64,000 nt of DNA, taken from contig NZ_SDPQ02000001.1 in NCBI RefSeq assembly GCF_004134905.2, positions 620,001-684,000 on the forward strand, given 5' to 3'. The position numbers and the translations under genes are program-made. Position 1 is the first letter of the stretch. Each line of letters begins with the position of its first letter. Shown here one piece after another: positions 1 through 8,205 of the stretch. This stretch comes from Aeromicrobium ginsengisoli (GTDB taxonomy: Bacteria; Actinomycetota; Actinomycetes; Propionibacteriales; Nocardioidaceae). Under the pieces are notes generated by a model, which searched no databases, was not told the origin of the DNA, and worked only from the letters and a program-made list of their open reading frames with translations.

Positions 1-1
1 C

Positions 2-397
2 GTGGTGCTGTCGCGCTGGTCGTCGGCCAAGGACGCGTACGCGATGGCGACGATCCAGATGGGCGTCATCGCCGCGTTGTGCTTCGTCGCCGCGGCGCCG
101 GGCGGGCTGACGCTGCCGGAGCGGTCGGGCGACTGGATCGCGACGATCTACATGGCACTCGCGGCCGGCGCCCTGGCGATGCTGGCCCAGACCTGGGCGC
201 AGAGCCAGCTCGACGCGTCGCGGGCGGCCCTGCTCATGACCATGGAGCCGGTGTTCGCGGCGACGTTCGCCATCACGTTCGGCGACGAAGGCCTGGGCTG
301 GCGACTGCTGGTCGGGGGCGCTCTCGTGCTCGCCGCCATGGTGCTCGCGGAGGCCTCTGGACGTAGTGAGACGCACGTACAGGTTCCCCTAGACTGA
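2..397 (+). CDS. EamA/DMT-family transporter, C-terminal part
   Basis: This is the carboxy-terminal 130 or so residues of an inner-membrane drug/metabolite transporter; the gene begins upstream of the window. Hydrophobic helices are visible at about residues 18-30, 45-60 and 100-115. The segment TMEPVFAA is typical of the last EamA repeat, where a conserved Glu-Pro sits in a membrane helix. The substrate cannot be told; the family exports amino acids and other metabolites. The stop codon overlaps the -10 hexamer of the next gene. Confidence 0.8.
   Translation: MVLSRWSSAKDAYAMATIQMGVIAALCFVAAAPGGLTLPERSGDWIATIYMALAAGALAMLAQTWAQSQLDASRAALLMTMEPVFAATFAITFGDEGLGWRLLVGGALVLAAMVLAEASGRSETHVQVPLD
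390..395 (+). promoter_or_regulatory. -10 hexamer, leaderless start of the CMD-family gene
   Basis: TAGACT lies 6 bases before the ATG at 402, so transcription should begin at or next to the start codon. Confidence 0.55.
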
Positions 398-401
398 CGC
401 G

Positions 402-932
402 ATGGACCATCCCCGTATCGCGCCCGGTGGGCTCAAGGAGCTCGGACTCGTCAACTACGGCGTCAGCGCCGTTGCCGGCCGCGTCATCGGCGGCAGGAAG
501 CCCAACATCTTCACGACGCTGGGCCGGCAGCGCAAGCTGTTCCGCGGCTGGCTCTACTACAGCGGCAAGCTCATGCCGGGCGGCCGGCTGCCGCGCCGGG
601 AGAGCGAGCTCGTGATCCTGCGCATCGCGACGATCCGCGAGTGCGAGTACGAGCGCCGCCACCACGTACGCATCGGGCGCAAGGCCGGGGTCACTCCTGC
701 GCAGATCGACCACCTCGCCGACGAGACCTGGCCCGGCTGGACCGAGCGCGAGCGGGCGTTCTTCGCGGCGGTCGACCAGTTCGTCGACGACAAGTACATC
801 GACGACGCGACGTGGACCGCGCTGAGCCGGCACCTCAGCGAGCCCGAGCTCATCGAGTTCCTGCTGCTGTGCGGCCAGTACGACTCGCTGGCCACGGTGC
901 TGCTGACGCTGAAGGTCCAGCCGGAGGACTAA
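402..932 (+). CDS. Carboxymuconolactone decarboxylase (AhpD-like) family protein
   Basis: The protein has 176 residues and a CMD domain over about residues 50-130. The family signature Glu-x-Cys followed by a His pair is at E80-C81 and H87/H88. Members are either gamma-carboxymuconolactone decarboxylases or peroxidase partners like AhpD, which use a CxxC pair. Only one Cys is present in the signature here, so an AhpD-type disulphide peroxidase is unlikely. The substrate is unknown. The ATG follows a -10 hexamer directly, so the start is well supported. It converges with the DUF1990 gene, overlapping it by 4 bases. Confidence 0.8.
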   Translation: MDHPRIAPGGLKELGLVNYGVSAVAGRVIGGRKPNIFTTLGRQRKLFRGWLYYSGKLMPGGRLPRRESELVILRIATIRECEYERRHHVRIGRKAGVTPAQIDHLADETWPGWTERERAFFAAVDQFVDDKYIDDATWTALSRHLSEPELIEFLLLCGQYDSLATVLLTLKVQPED

Positions 933-1408
933 GGGACCATCGCGTCGAGGTAGCGACGAGTCATCAGTCGCTGTACGAGCCGGGCGACGGGGCCGCCGAG
1001 CCGGGTCACCCAGGTCGCCGGGTTCGAGAAGGCGGTGATCGTCGCAGTCACCTCGCCGGTCTTCGGGTCGCGTTGAGCCAGGAACCGCTCCTCCCCCGTC
1101 TCGGGGTGGCCGGGCAGCGTGCCGTATGCGAAGCCGCGACGGTCGGGCTCGTCAACGACCTCGACGACGCGGCACGGAATGGTCTGGAGCATGGACCGGA
1201 ACGTCACGTCGACGCCCGGCCCGACCCGATCAGGACCGGCGATCCGCCGCACGCCGGCTCGCTCCTGCACCTTCCAGCTGAACAGGATCTCAGCGACCGC
1301 GTCGAGGTCCACCACGCCGAGCGAGCGCGTGGCACGTACGTGGTGATAGCCGTCAGGCAGCAGCTCGCGAGCCGTCGCCCCAACTTCGGAGTAGGTCAAA
1401 TCAGCCAT
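929..1408 (-). CDS. DUF1990 family protein
   Basis: A 159-residue protein similar to the DUF1990 family, which has a START/SRPBCC-like single domain. Typical features are a Tyr-His pair near the N-terminus (residues 21-22), the segment GPGVDVTF and a closing basic helix around the last 20 residues. No catalytic residues are established for the family. A start nine codons upstream is possible, but ATG at 1408 gives the usual family beginning. It is convergent with the CMD gene. Confidence 0.75.
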   Translation of the reverse strand: MADLTYSEVGATARELLPDGYHHVRATRSLGVVDLDAVAEILFSWKVQERAGVRRIAGPDRVGPGVDVTFRSMLQTIPCRVVEVVDEPDRRGFAYGTLPGHPETGEERFLAQRDPKTGEVTATITAFSNPATWVTRLGGPVARLVQRLMTRRYLDAMVP

Positions 1409-1581
1409 GAACCCGGCGACCCCTGACCCGACCACTCGAAGGTTCCGTCACGACGCAACGTCTGGACCAAGGCGCTGGGAATGACCGCAGCACCTCGGAG
1501 CGATCAGCCAAGCCGCGATGAGGTCGATCAACGGTGAGCCGACAATCGACAGCAGTCATCGACCCCGGCCCCGTCGCAGAC

Positions 1582-2919
1582 TCAAGACTGCTCGGACAAC
1601 ATGCCAGCCACCAGAAACGCGAGCTCGAGGCTCTGGGCCCGGTTGAGGCGCGGGTCGCACAGCGTCTCGTAGCGGTGCGACAGGTCCTCGGCCGACAGCT
1701 TGGCGCCGCCACCCACACACTCGGTGACGTCGTCGCCCGTGAGCTCGACGTGCACGCCGCCGGGCCAGGTGCCCAGCGAGCGGTGCACCTCGAAGAAGCC
1801 GCGAACTTCGTCGATGACGTCGTCGAACTCGCGCGTCTTGTAGCCGTTGGAGGTCTCGAACGTGTTGCCGTGCATCGGGTCGCACACCCACGCGACCTCG
1901 ATGCCGGCCGCAGTGACCTTCTCGACGAGATTGGGCAGACCGTCGCGAATCTTGCCGGCGCCGAAGCGGGTGATGAACGTGATCTTGCCGGGCGTGCGCT
2001 CGGGGTTGAGCTTCTCGTAGAGCGCGATCGCGTCATCGGCGGTGCTCGTGGGGCCGAGCTTGACGCCGATCGGGTTGGCGATCTTGCTCATCAGCTCCAC
2101 GTGTGCACCGTCGAGCTGCCGCGTGCGCTCGCCGATCCACACGAAGTGGCTCGACACGTCGTAGGGCCGCTCGGTGCGCGAGTCGATGCGCGTCAGCGAG
2201 TGTTCGTACTCGAGGATCAACGCCTCGTGCGACGAGAAGAAGTCGACGGTGTGGAACTCGTCGGGATCGACGCCGATCGCATCCATGAACGCGAGCGCGC
2301 GGTCGATCTCGGCGCCGATGCGTTCGTAGCGCTCGCCGACGGGGCTGTTCTTGACGAAGTCGGTGTTCCACGCGTGCATCTGGCGCAGGTCGGCGTATCC
2401 ACCGGTCGTGAACGCGCGCGCGAGGTTGAGCGTCGACGCCGAGGCGTGGTAGACGTCCACGAGCCGCTGCGGGTCGTGCGCCCGCGACTCGGCGTTGAAG
2501 TCGAAGCCGTTGACCGCATCGCCACGGTAGGCCGGCAGGGTGACGCCGTCGCGCGTCTCGGAGTCGCTCGAGCGCGGCTTGGCGTACTGACCGGCGAGGC
2601 GGCCGACCTTGACGACCGGCACGCTCGCGGCGTAGGTCAGCACGACTGCCATCGAGAGCAGGACGCGGAGCTTGTTGCGGACGTTCTCGGCGGTGACGCC
2701 CTCGAACGTCTCGGCGCAGTCGCCGCCCTGCAGCAGGAACGCCTCGCCACGCGCGACCTCGGCGAGCCGGTCACGGAGGGCGTCGCACTCGCCGGCAAAC
2801 ACGAGGGGTGGCATCTTGCGCAGCGTCCGCACCGCAGCGTCGCGGGCAGAGGGATCGACATACGTGGGCTGCTGGGCAGCACCCATCGCATGGAGGTCGT
2901 CAAGGCTGGGAATGCTCAC
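1582..2919 (-). CDS. aroG: Class II 3-deoxy-D-arabino-heptulosonate 7-phosphate synthase
   Basis: Cytosolic first enzyme of the shikimate pathway: it condenses phosphoenolpyruvate and erythrose 4-phosphate. At 445 residues it is near the usual length for plant/mycobacterial class II enzymes. Visible motifs are GGDCAE at residues 65-70 with the metal-binding Cys68, VGRLAGQYAKPRS at about 105-117 for phosphate and PEP contacts, WVCDPMHGN at about 335, and the VELTGDDVTEC segment near 390. The N-terminus is shorter than in M. tuberculosis AroG, whose extra N-terminal helices take part in allosteric Phe/Trp/Tyr binding, so feedback control may differ. The GTG start lies 6 bases behind a TAGGAT hexamer. 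Confidence 0.95.
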   Translation of the reverse strand: MSIPSLDDLHAMGAAQQPTYVDPSARDAAVRTLRKMPPLVFAGECDALRDRLAEVARGEAFLLQGGDCAETFEGVTAENVRNKLRVLLSMAVVLTYAASVPVVKVGRLAGQYAKPRSSDSETRDGVTLPAYRGDAVNGFDFNAESRAHDPQRLVDVYHASASTLNLARAFTTGGYADLRQMHAWNTDFVKNSPVGERYERIGAEIDRALAFMDAIGVDPDEFHTVDFFSSHEALILEYEHSLTRIDSRTERPYDVSSHFVWIGERTRQLDGAHVELMSKIANPIGVKLGPTSTADDAIALYEKLNPERTPGKITFITRFGAGKIRDGLPNLVEKVTAAGIEVAWVCDPMHGNTFETSNGYKTREFDDVIDEVRGFFEVHRSLGTWPGGVHVELTGDDVTECVGGGAKLSAEDLSHRYETLCDPRLNRAQSLELAFLVAGMLSEQS

Positions 2920-2925
2920 CAGCCA

Positions 2926-2931
2926 ATCCTA
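2926..2931 (-). promoter_or_regulatory. -10 hexamer, leaderless aroG promoter
   Basis: TAGGAT on the minus strand, 6 bases before the GTG start of aroG. Confidence 0.5.
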
Positions 2932-2981
2932 CCCGCGTACGATCGTGGCTCGTTCCACGCGTTCTTGCGTGGACGCGCCGC

Positions 2982-4010
2982 TCAGCCGAAGAGAACCTCG
3001 GCCTCTTCGTAGAGCTCGGGGCGTACGACCTTGAGCTCCTTGGTGCCCTCCGACAGCGGGACCCGCTCGATGTCAGTGCCGCGCAGGGCGACCATCTTGC
3101 CGAAGTCGCCCTCGTGCACCGCCTGGATCGCGTGGAGGCCGAACCTCGTGGCGAGCCAGCGGTCGAAGGCCGTGGGCGTGCCGCCGCGCTGGATGTGGCC
3201 CAGCACGACCGCGCGCGCCTCCTGGCCCGTACGCTGCTCGATCTCGGACGCCAGCCGGTCGCCGATGCCGCCGAGGCGTACGTGGCCGAACGCGTCCTTC
3301 TGGCCGCTCACGAGCGACATCGATCCGCCGTCGGCAGGGACGGCGCCTTCGGAGACCACGATGATCGGCGAGTAGTGCGTCGCGAAGCGGCTCTCGACCT
3401 GCGCGCACACCTTGTCGATGTCGAACGGGCGCTCGGGGATCAGGATGATGTTGGCGCCACCGGCGAGACCCGCGTGCAGCGCGATCCATCCGGCGTGGCG
3501 ACCCATGACCTCCACGACCAGCACGCGGTGGTGCGACTCGGCCGTCGTGTGGAGCCGGTCGATCGCCTCCATCGCGATGTTGACCGCGGTGTCGAAGCCG
3601 AACGTGAAGTCGGTCCCGGACAGGTCGTTGTCGATCGTCTTGGGCACGCCCACGACGTTGACGCCGAGATCGGCGAGCTTGGTGGCGACGCCGAGGGTGT
3701 CCTCGCCGCCGATCGCGATCAACGCGTCACAGCCGTTGGCCGCGAGATTGTCCTTGATGCGCTCGACGCCGTTCTCGATCGCGAACGGGTTGGTCCGCGA
3801 CGAGCCCAGGATCGTGCCACCACGAGGCAGGATGCCGCGCACGGCGTTGATGTCGAGCGTGATGGTGTCGTTGTCCAGCGGCCCGCGCCAACCATCGCGG
3901 AATCCGACGAACTCGTGCCCGTACGTGGACACTCCCTTGCGCACTGCGCCACGGATGACCGCGTTGAGTCCGGGGCAGTCGCCTCCCCCAGTGAGCATGC
4001 CGACGCGCAT
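2982..4010 (-). CDS. 6-phosphofructokinase, probably pyrophosphate-dependent
   Basis: A 342-residue group A phosphofructokinase that phosphorylates fructose 6-phosphate in glycolysis. The phosphate-binding GGG is at residues 8-10 and the catalytic Asp is in PKTIDND (D127). The phosphoryl-donor residues match the pyrophosphate type: the motif is GGEDT with Asp104 where ATP enzymes have Gly, and Lys124 where E. coli PfkA has Gly. Asp104 blocks the ATP alpha-phosphate pocket in known PPi enzymes such as that of Amycolatopsis methanolica. The call of PPi use is inferred from these two residues. The gene follows plsC by 26 bases, with a good GAAGGGAAG ribosome-binding site before the ATG. Confidence 0.85.
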   Translation of the reverse strand: MRVGMLTGGGDCPGLNAVIRGAVRKGVSTYGHEFVGFRDGWRGPLDNDTITLDINAVRGILPRGGTILGSSRTNPFAIENGVERIKDNLAANGCDALIAIGGEDTLGVATKLADLGVNVVGVPKTIDNDLSGTDFTFGFDTAVNIAMEAIDRLHTTAESHHRVLVVEVMGRHAGWIALHAGLAGGANIILIPERPFDIDKVCAQVESRFATHYSPIIVVSEGAVPADGGSMSLVSGQKDAFGHVRLGGIGDRLASEIEQRTGQEARAVVLGHIQRGGTPTAFDRWLATRFGLHAIQAVHEGDFGKMVALRGTDIERVPLSEGTKELKVVRPELYEEAEVLFG

Positions 4011-4036
4011 CGAGCTTCCCTTCGTTGTGGTGAGCG

Positions 4037-4789
4037 TTACTCGGGCTTGATCTCGTCCCAGACCTCGTCGGCCTCGGCGCGGGCGACGACCTTGGCGGCC
4101 TCGCGCTCCGCGTCACGGTCTCGCTTCTTGGAGTCCTGCGCGTAGAGGTCGACGTACTCCTGACCCGACAGCCGCATGATCTCGTACATGATCTCGTCGG
4201 TGATGGCGCGGAGGATGTAGCGGTCGTCCTGCATGCCTTCGTAGCGGCTGAAGTCGAGCGGCTTGCCGAACCGGACGCCAGGACGGGCGAACTTGCCGAA
4301 GATCTTGCCGGGAGGCGCCACGACATCCGTGCCGATGACCGCGAGTGGGATGACCGGCACGCCGGCCTCGAGCGCCAGTCGGGCCACGCCGGTACGTCCG
4401 CGGTAGAGCTTGCCGTCGTGCGAGCGGGTGCCTTCGGGATAGATGCCGCAGACCTCGCCGTCCTTGAGGAGCCGCAGCTGCGTCTTGATCGCTCCGGCAG
4501 CCGCCGAGCCGCTCGTACGGTCGATCGGCACCTGACCGGCGCCGGAGAAGAAGGTCTTCTGCAGCCAGCCCTTGATGCCGGAACCCTCGAAGTACTCAGC
4601 CTTGGCCACGAACGTGACGCGACGCGGGATCACGAGTGGCATGAACAGCCAGTCGGAGTAGGACAGGTGGTTGCTCGCGAGGATGACCGCGCCTTCCTTG
4701 GGCACGTTCTCCGTGCCCTCGGCCCAAGGCCTGAAGATCAGCTTGAGCAACGGGCCCAGTGCGAGGAACTTCAGGAACCAATAGAACAC
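4037..4789 (-). CDS. plsC: 1-acyl-sn-glycerol-3-phosphate acyltransferase
   Basis: Membrane-associated enzyme that adds the second acyl chain to lysophosphatidate in phospholipid synthesis. The 250-residue product has the acyltransferase HX4D box at H41 to D46, the substrate-binding EGT motif at 118-120 and a hydrophobic N-terminal helix. The C-terminal 40 residues are charged and probably helical. The open frame extends 86 codons further upstream, but that part overlaps the divergent esterase. GTG at 4789 sits 7 bases after a TAGTGT hexamer and gives a family-like N-terminus. It is co-directional with the phosphofructokinase gene. Confidence 0.88.
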   Translation of the reverse strand: MFYWFLKFLALGPLLKLIFRPWAEGTENVPKEGAVILASNHLSYSDWLFMPLVIPRRVTFVAKAEYFEGSGIKGWLQKTFFSGAGQVPIDRTSGSAAAGAIKTQLRLLKDGEVCGIYPEGTRSHDGKLYRGRTGVARLALEAGVPVIPLAVIGTDVVAPPGKIFGKFARPGVRFGKPLDFSRYEGMQDDRYILRAITDEIMYEIMRLSGQEYVDLYAQDSKKRDRDAEREAAKVVARAEADEVWDEIKPE

Positions 4790-4796
4790 GGACAGG

Positions 4797-4802
4797 ACAC
4801 TA
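4797..4802 (-). promoter_or_regulatory. -10 hexamer, leaderless plsC promoter
   Basis: TAGTGT on the minus strand, 7 bases before the GTG at 4789. It decides the start against the longer frame. Confidence 0.5.
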
Positions 4803-4867
4803 CTCTGAACCGCGTCCCTTTCGCATGATGCGACCCGATCGGAACCACGATGAGGGAAGATGGACGC

Positions 4868-5644
4868 ATGACCCCGACGACGTCCCCGGCCGTGGTGCCC
4901 GGAGCCGAGCCGTTCTCTGCCGACGGTGGACGCATCGGCGTCCTCCTGAGCCACGGCTTCACCGGCTCCCCCGCGTCCATGACGCCGTGGGGCAAGCAGC
5001 TCGCCGGCCTGGGTCACACCGTGCGGGTGCCGCGTCTTCCCGGTCACGGCACGACGTGGCAGGAGCTCAACACGACGACGTGGGAGCAGTGGTACGCCGA
5101 GGTCGACGCAGCACTGACCGAGCTCCGCTCACGCTGCGACCACGTCGTGGTCGCCGGCCTGTCGATGGGTGGCTGCCTCGCGTTGCGGCTCGCCGAGCAG
5201 CGCCCCGCCGACGTCGATGCCGTCGTGCTGGTCAATCCCGCGATCAACCTCGCCCGCTTCGACCTCAAGCTCCTGCCGGTCCTCAAGCGGCTCGCCCGCT
5301 CCCTGCCCGGCATCGGCAACGACATCAAGAAGCCCGGCCAGGACGAGATCGGCTACGTCCGTACGCCCCTCAAGGCGCTCGCATCACAGCTCGTGATGTG
5401 GAAGGACGTCCGCACCCACCTCGACCAGGTGACGCAACCGCTGCTGGTCTTCAAGTCCGACGAGGACCACGTGCTCGACCCCACGTCCGTCGAGCTCATC
5501 CGGGCCGGCGTGTCGTCCAAGGTCCTCGACGTCGTGGCGCTCCCCGAGAGCTACCACGTCGCGACGATCGACAACGACGACCAGCTGATCTTCGATCGCA
5601 CGGCAACGTTCATCGCCGAGCACGTCGGGACATTCGATGACTGA
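4868..5644 (+). CDS. Alpha/beta hydrolase (carboxylesterase/monoacylglycerol lipase type)
   Basis: A 258-residue soluble serine hydrolase. The oxyanion-hole HGF is at residues 29-31, the nucleophile elbow GLSMGG gives Ser99, the acid is in SDEDH (about D198 or D200) and the catalytic His is H230. It resembles the Est30/YvaK group of small carboxylesterases; the substrate is probably an acyl ester or monoacylglycerol. The ATG at 4868 has GAGGGAAG in front of it; an ATG six codons upstream has no such site. It reads divergently from plsC and overlaps the next gene by 8 bases, suggesting coupled translation. Confidence 0.87.
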   Translation: MTPTTSPAVVPGAEPFSADGGRIGVLLSHGFTGSPASMTPWGKQLAGLGHTVRVPRLPGHGTTWQELNTTTWEQWYAEVDAALTELRSRCDHVVVAGLSMGGCLALRLAEQRPADVDAVVLVNPAINLARFDLKLLPVLKRLARSLPGIGNDIKKPGQDEIGYVRTPLKALASQLVMWKDVRTHLDQVTQPLLVFKSDEDHVLDPTSVELIRAGVSSKVLDVVALPESYHVATIDNDDQLIFDRTATFIAEHVGTFDD

Positions 5645-6038
5645 GCGCGACGACTTCGACAAGATCGTCGAAGGGCTGGACCTCGACCTCTCGTTCATCG
5701 ACGAGCCGATCGAGCCCGTCGAGGAGACGCCGGAGCCCGCCTGGTCACCGCGCACCGACGACGACGTCGACGCAGAGGACGCCGAGGAGCCGTTCTACCG
5801 CAAGGTCGAGCCGACCCCGTTGATCCCTCGACGGCGCGGCATCATGCTGGCCTGGGCCGGCGTGCTGGGCGCGCCGCTTGCGCTCGTGATCGCGACGTTG
5901 AGCGGGGTCTTCCTCGACCGGCCGATCGTGGCGGCCGCCTCGCTCACTTTCGTCGCGTGCGCGATCTACTTGATCTTGCAGTTGCCCGAACACGGGCCCT
6001 CGCGGAAGGATTGGCCGGACGACGGCGCCGTGCTGTGA
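5637..6038 (+). CDS. Small membrane protein of unknown function
   Basis: The 133-residue product has an acidic, probably unstructured N-terminal half (residues 1-60, many Asp/Glu/Pro) followed by two hydrophobic segments at about 70-90 and 95-113, joined by a short loop. This suggests a two-helix membrane protein with a cytoplasmic acidic tail. The ATG lies inside the end of the esterase gene, so the two are likely co-translated. I do not recognise a family. Its last 95 bases are also coding on the other strand for the ROK kinase. Confidence 0.7.
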   Translation: MTERDDFDKIVEGLDLDLSFIDEPIEPVEETPEPAWSPRTDDDVDAEDAEEPFYRKVEPTPLIPRRRGIMLAWAGVLGAPLALVIATLSGVFLDRPIVAAASLTFVACAIYLILQLPEHGPSRKDWPDDGAVL

Positions 6039-6981
6039 GCCGGGCCATGTCGGCGGCGCCGATGAGGCCGGCCTCCGGCCCCAAGTGTGCCCGTACGATC
6101 CGCGCCTCGGCGCGATAGCCGCGACCCGTCAGCGTACGACTGAAGGCGGCTCGCGCCGGGTCGACCAGCAGCTCGCCGGCGTCGCTGACCCCACCGCCGA
6201 TGACGAACATCCCGGGATCGAGCGCCGCAGCGAGGTTGGCGATGCCGACGCCGAGCCAGTCGCCGACCTCGGCGATCCATTCGACCGCCTCGTCGTTGCC
6301 GGCTTGTGCGTGCTTGGTGACGAGGTGGCCCTCGATGGCCGTCACCTCGCCGCCGGCCTCGGCCAGCAGCGTCTTGCCGAAGTCGGTGCCCTCGGTCGCG
6401 GCCGCGCGGGCGCGACGAGTCAGGACCCGGCCGCTGGCGTACTGCTCCCAGCAGCCCCGGTTGCCGCACTCGCACTGGTTGCCGTTGGGTACGACCTGCA
6501 TGTGGCCGAACTCGCCCGCGATGCCGAACTGGCCGCGATAGGGCTGGCCGTCGATGACGATCGCGCCCCCGATGCCGGTGCCAAGCGTGATGAGGACGAG
6601 GTCCGCCTCGTTCTGGGCTGCGCCGTAGCGCCACTCGGCCCAGCCGGCGGCGTTGGCGTCGTTGTCGACCAGCACGGGCAGGCCGGTGCGCCGGGCGACT
6701 GCGTCGCGCAGCGGCTCGTGACGCCACGCGAGGTGCGGGGCGAACAGGACGGTCGACTGCGTCGCGTCGACGAAACCAGCGGCACCCACGCCGATCGCGC
6801 GGATGTGGTGCTCACGGCGGAACTCCTCGGTGATGTCGGCGATCGCGTCGATGACCTCGAGCGGCTCCGTCGTCGGGGTCTCCCGCTTGAGCCGGGCCAG
6901 GATGTGGCCGTCCTCGTCGACGACGCCGGCGGCGATCTTGGTGCCGCCGATGTCGATTCCGACGGCGAGCTTGTCAGCCAT
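5944..6981 (-). CDS. ROK-family sugar kinase (glucokinase type), downstream copy
   Basis: A 345-residue ROK kinase, probably phosphorylating glucose or a related hexose with ATP. The ATP-binding DIGGTK is at residues 10-15, the catalytic Asp is in DNDANAA (about residue 106), and the ROK zinc motif is CECGNRGCWE. The fold ends at about residue 315. The final 30 residues are very Arg/Ser-rich and unlike the family; they are encoded in DNA that also codes the end of the convergent membrane protein, so they may just be read-through to the first stop. It is the second of two adjacent paralogues and overlaps the first by 8 bases. Confidence 0.88.
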   Translation of the reverse strand: MADKLAVGIDIGGTKIAAGVVDEDGHILARLKRETPTTEPLEVIDAIADITEEFRREHHIRAIGVGAAGFVDATQSTVLFAPHLAWRHEPLRDAVARRTGLPVLVDNDANAAGWAEWRYGAAQNEADLVLITLGTGIGGAIVIDGQPYRGQFGIAGEFGHMQVVPNGNQCECGNRGCWEQYASGRVLTRRARAAATEGTDFGKTLLAEAGGEVTAIEGHLVTKHAQAGNDEAVEWIAEVGDWLGVGIANLAAALDPGMFVIGGGVSDAGELLVDPARAAFSRTLTGRGYRAEARIVRAHLGPEAGLIGAADMARLTARRRRPANPSARARVRATARSSRSRTRRK

Positions 6982-7927
6982 GGTTGGGCTCGACTCGTGC
7001 GAGGTCGGCGGCGCCGATGATGCCGGCTTCGTTGCCCAGTGCCGCGAGCCGCAGGGCGGCCTCGGGACGATGGGCTCGTGCGGGGAGGTGAGCCTCGAAC
7101 GCCTCGACGACAGGCGTCATCAGCAGGTCACCCGCGGCTCCGACGCCACCGCCGATCGCGATGACGCTCGGGTCGAGGATCGCCGAGAGGACCGCGATGC
7201 CCTCGCCCATCCAGCGGCCCAGCTCGGCGAGGAGCTCGATCGCCAGGGCATCGCCCTGCTGCGCCAGCTTGGTGATGGCGGGACCGGTGATCTTGGACAG
7301 GTCGCCATCGCCGAGGGCGGCGATCGCCTCTGACCCCTCGTCCTCGTTGGCGACGCGTTCACGAGCATTGCGTACGAGGGCGCTGCCGCTGGCGTACTGC
7401 TCCCAGCAGCCGTGCTGGCCGCAGCCGCACAGGATGCCGTCGGGGACGACGCGCATGTGGCCGATCTCGGCCGCGACACCGAACCCGCCGCGAAACAGCC
7501 GGCCGCGGTGCACGATGCCGCCACCGATGCCGGTGCCGATCGTGACGAGCAGCAGGTCGTCGGTGTCCTCGCCGGCGCCGAAGCGGAACTCGCCCCAGGC
7601 CGCGGCGTTGGCGTCGTTCTCGACCACAACGGGCAGGTCGACCAGCGCGCGTACCCGCTCACCGAGCGGCTCCTCACGCCAATCGATGTTGGGCGCGAAA
7701 CGCACCGTCGAGCGGTCCTCGCCGACGAAGCCGGCGGCTCCGATGCCGATGCCCGCAGCCTGCTCGTCGCCGACGAGGCGCTCGACGAGGTCGGCCACGA
7801 CAGCCGGGATCTTGGTCGCATCGTCCGGGGTCGGCTCCGAGACCGAGTCGAGGATCTTGCCGTCCTCCGACACCAGTCCCGTCGCGATCTTGGTTCCGCC
7901 GATGTCGACGCCAACGGCCAGTGTCAT
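6974..7927 (-). CDS. ROK-family glucokinase, upstream copy
   Basis: The 317-residue kinase has DIGGTK near residue 9, DANAAAW with the catalytic Asp near 105, and the zinc motif CGCGQHGCWE near 165. It matches the actinobacterial glucokinase type (compare Streptomyces GlkA), which phosphorylates glucose and in Streptomyces takes part in carbon repression. The longer open frame from 8077 runs into the preceding gene; ATG at 7927 overlaps the stop of the 93-residue gene in ATGA and gives the normal start. With the downstream copy it forms a tandem duplication whose members have clearly diverged. Confidence 0.9.
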   Translation of the reverse strand: MTLAVGVDIGGTKIATGLVSEDGKILDSVSEPTPDDATKIPAVVADLVERLVGDEQAAGIGIGAAGFVGEDRSTVRFAPNIDWREEPLGERVRALVDLPVVVENDANAAAWGEFRFGAGEDTDDLLLVTIGTGIGGGIVHRGRLFRGGFGVAAEIGHMRVVPDGILCGCGQHGCWEQYASGSALVRNARERVANEDEGSEAIAALGDGDLSKITGPAITKLAQQGDALAIELLAELGRWMGEGIAVLSAILDPSVIAIGGGVGAAGDLLMTPVVEAFEAHLPARAHRPEAALRLAALGNEAGIIGAADLARVEPNHG

Positions 7928-8205
7928 GTCTCGTCCCGAGGTGTCAGAGCAGTGTCGATGAGCTCGCGGAGCGAGCGAGTGAGCTGGGCAGCGGATTCGG
8001 CGACCTTCGCCAACGCCTCCGGGTTGTCGCGGACGAAGCCGGCGACCTGGCACACGGGGCACCAGGCGTTGGTGCACACGTGGGTCGCAGCGTCGCCATC
8101 GGTGGCGGCGTGCGGCTGGGACGCCATCGCCCGGAAGAGCTTGAACGCCTCCTCGGCGACCGAACCGACAGGTTCCGAGGCCGCGCTGGAGCTGTGTTCA
8201 CTCAC
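7924..8205 (-). CDS. Small Cys-motif protein of the glucokinase operon (DUF5304-like)
   Basis: A 93-residue protein with a CTNAWCPVC motif at about residues 44-52, which could bind a metal or form a disulphide. The rest is predicted helical and polar. Similar short proteins sit between a START-like gene and a glucokinase in Streptomyces, so the arrangement is conserved, but no function is known. It overlaps both neighbours by 4 bases (ATGA), so translation is probably coupled along the operon. The family assignment is from memory of that context and is tentative. Confidence 0.7.
   Translation of the reverse strand: MSEHSSSAASEPVGSVAEEAFKLFRAMASQPHAATDGDAATHVCTNAWCPVCQVAGFVRDNPEALAKVAESAAQLTRSLRELIDTALTPRDET

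Noticed and set aside
1534..3012. 492-codon plus-strand open frame across aroG
   Set aside because: It is antisense to aroG and follows from the high GC at third positions. It has no ribosome-binding site, and its composition (Arg/Ala/Asp/Val rich) is that of a shadow frame.
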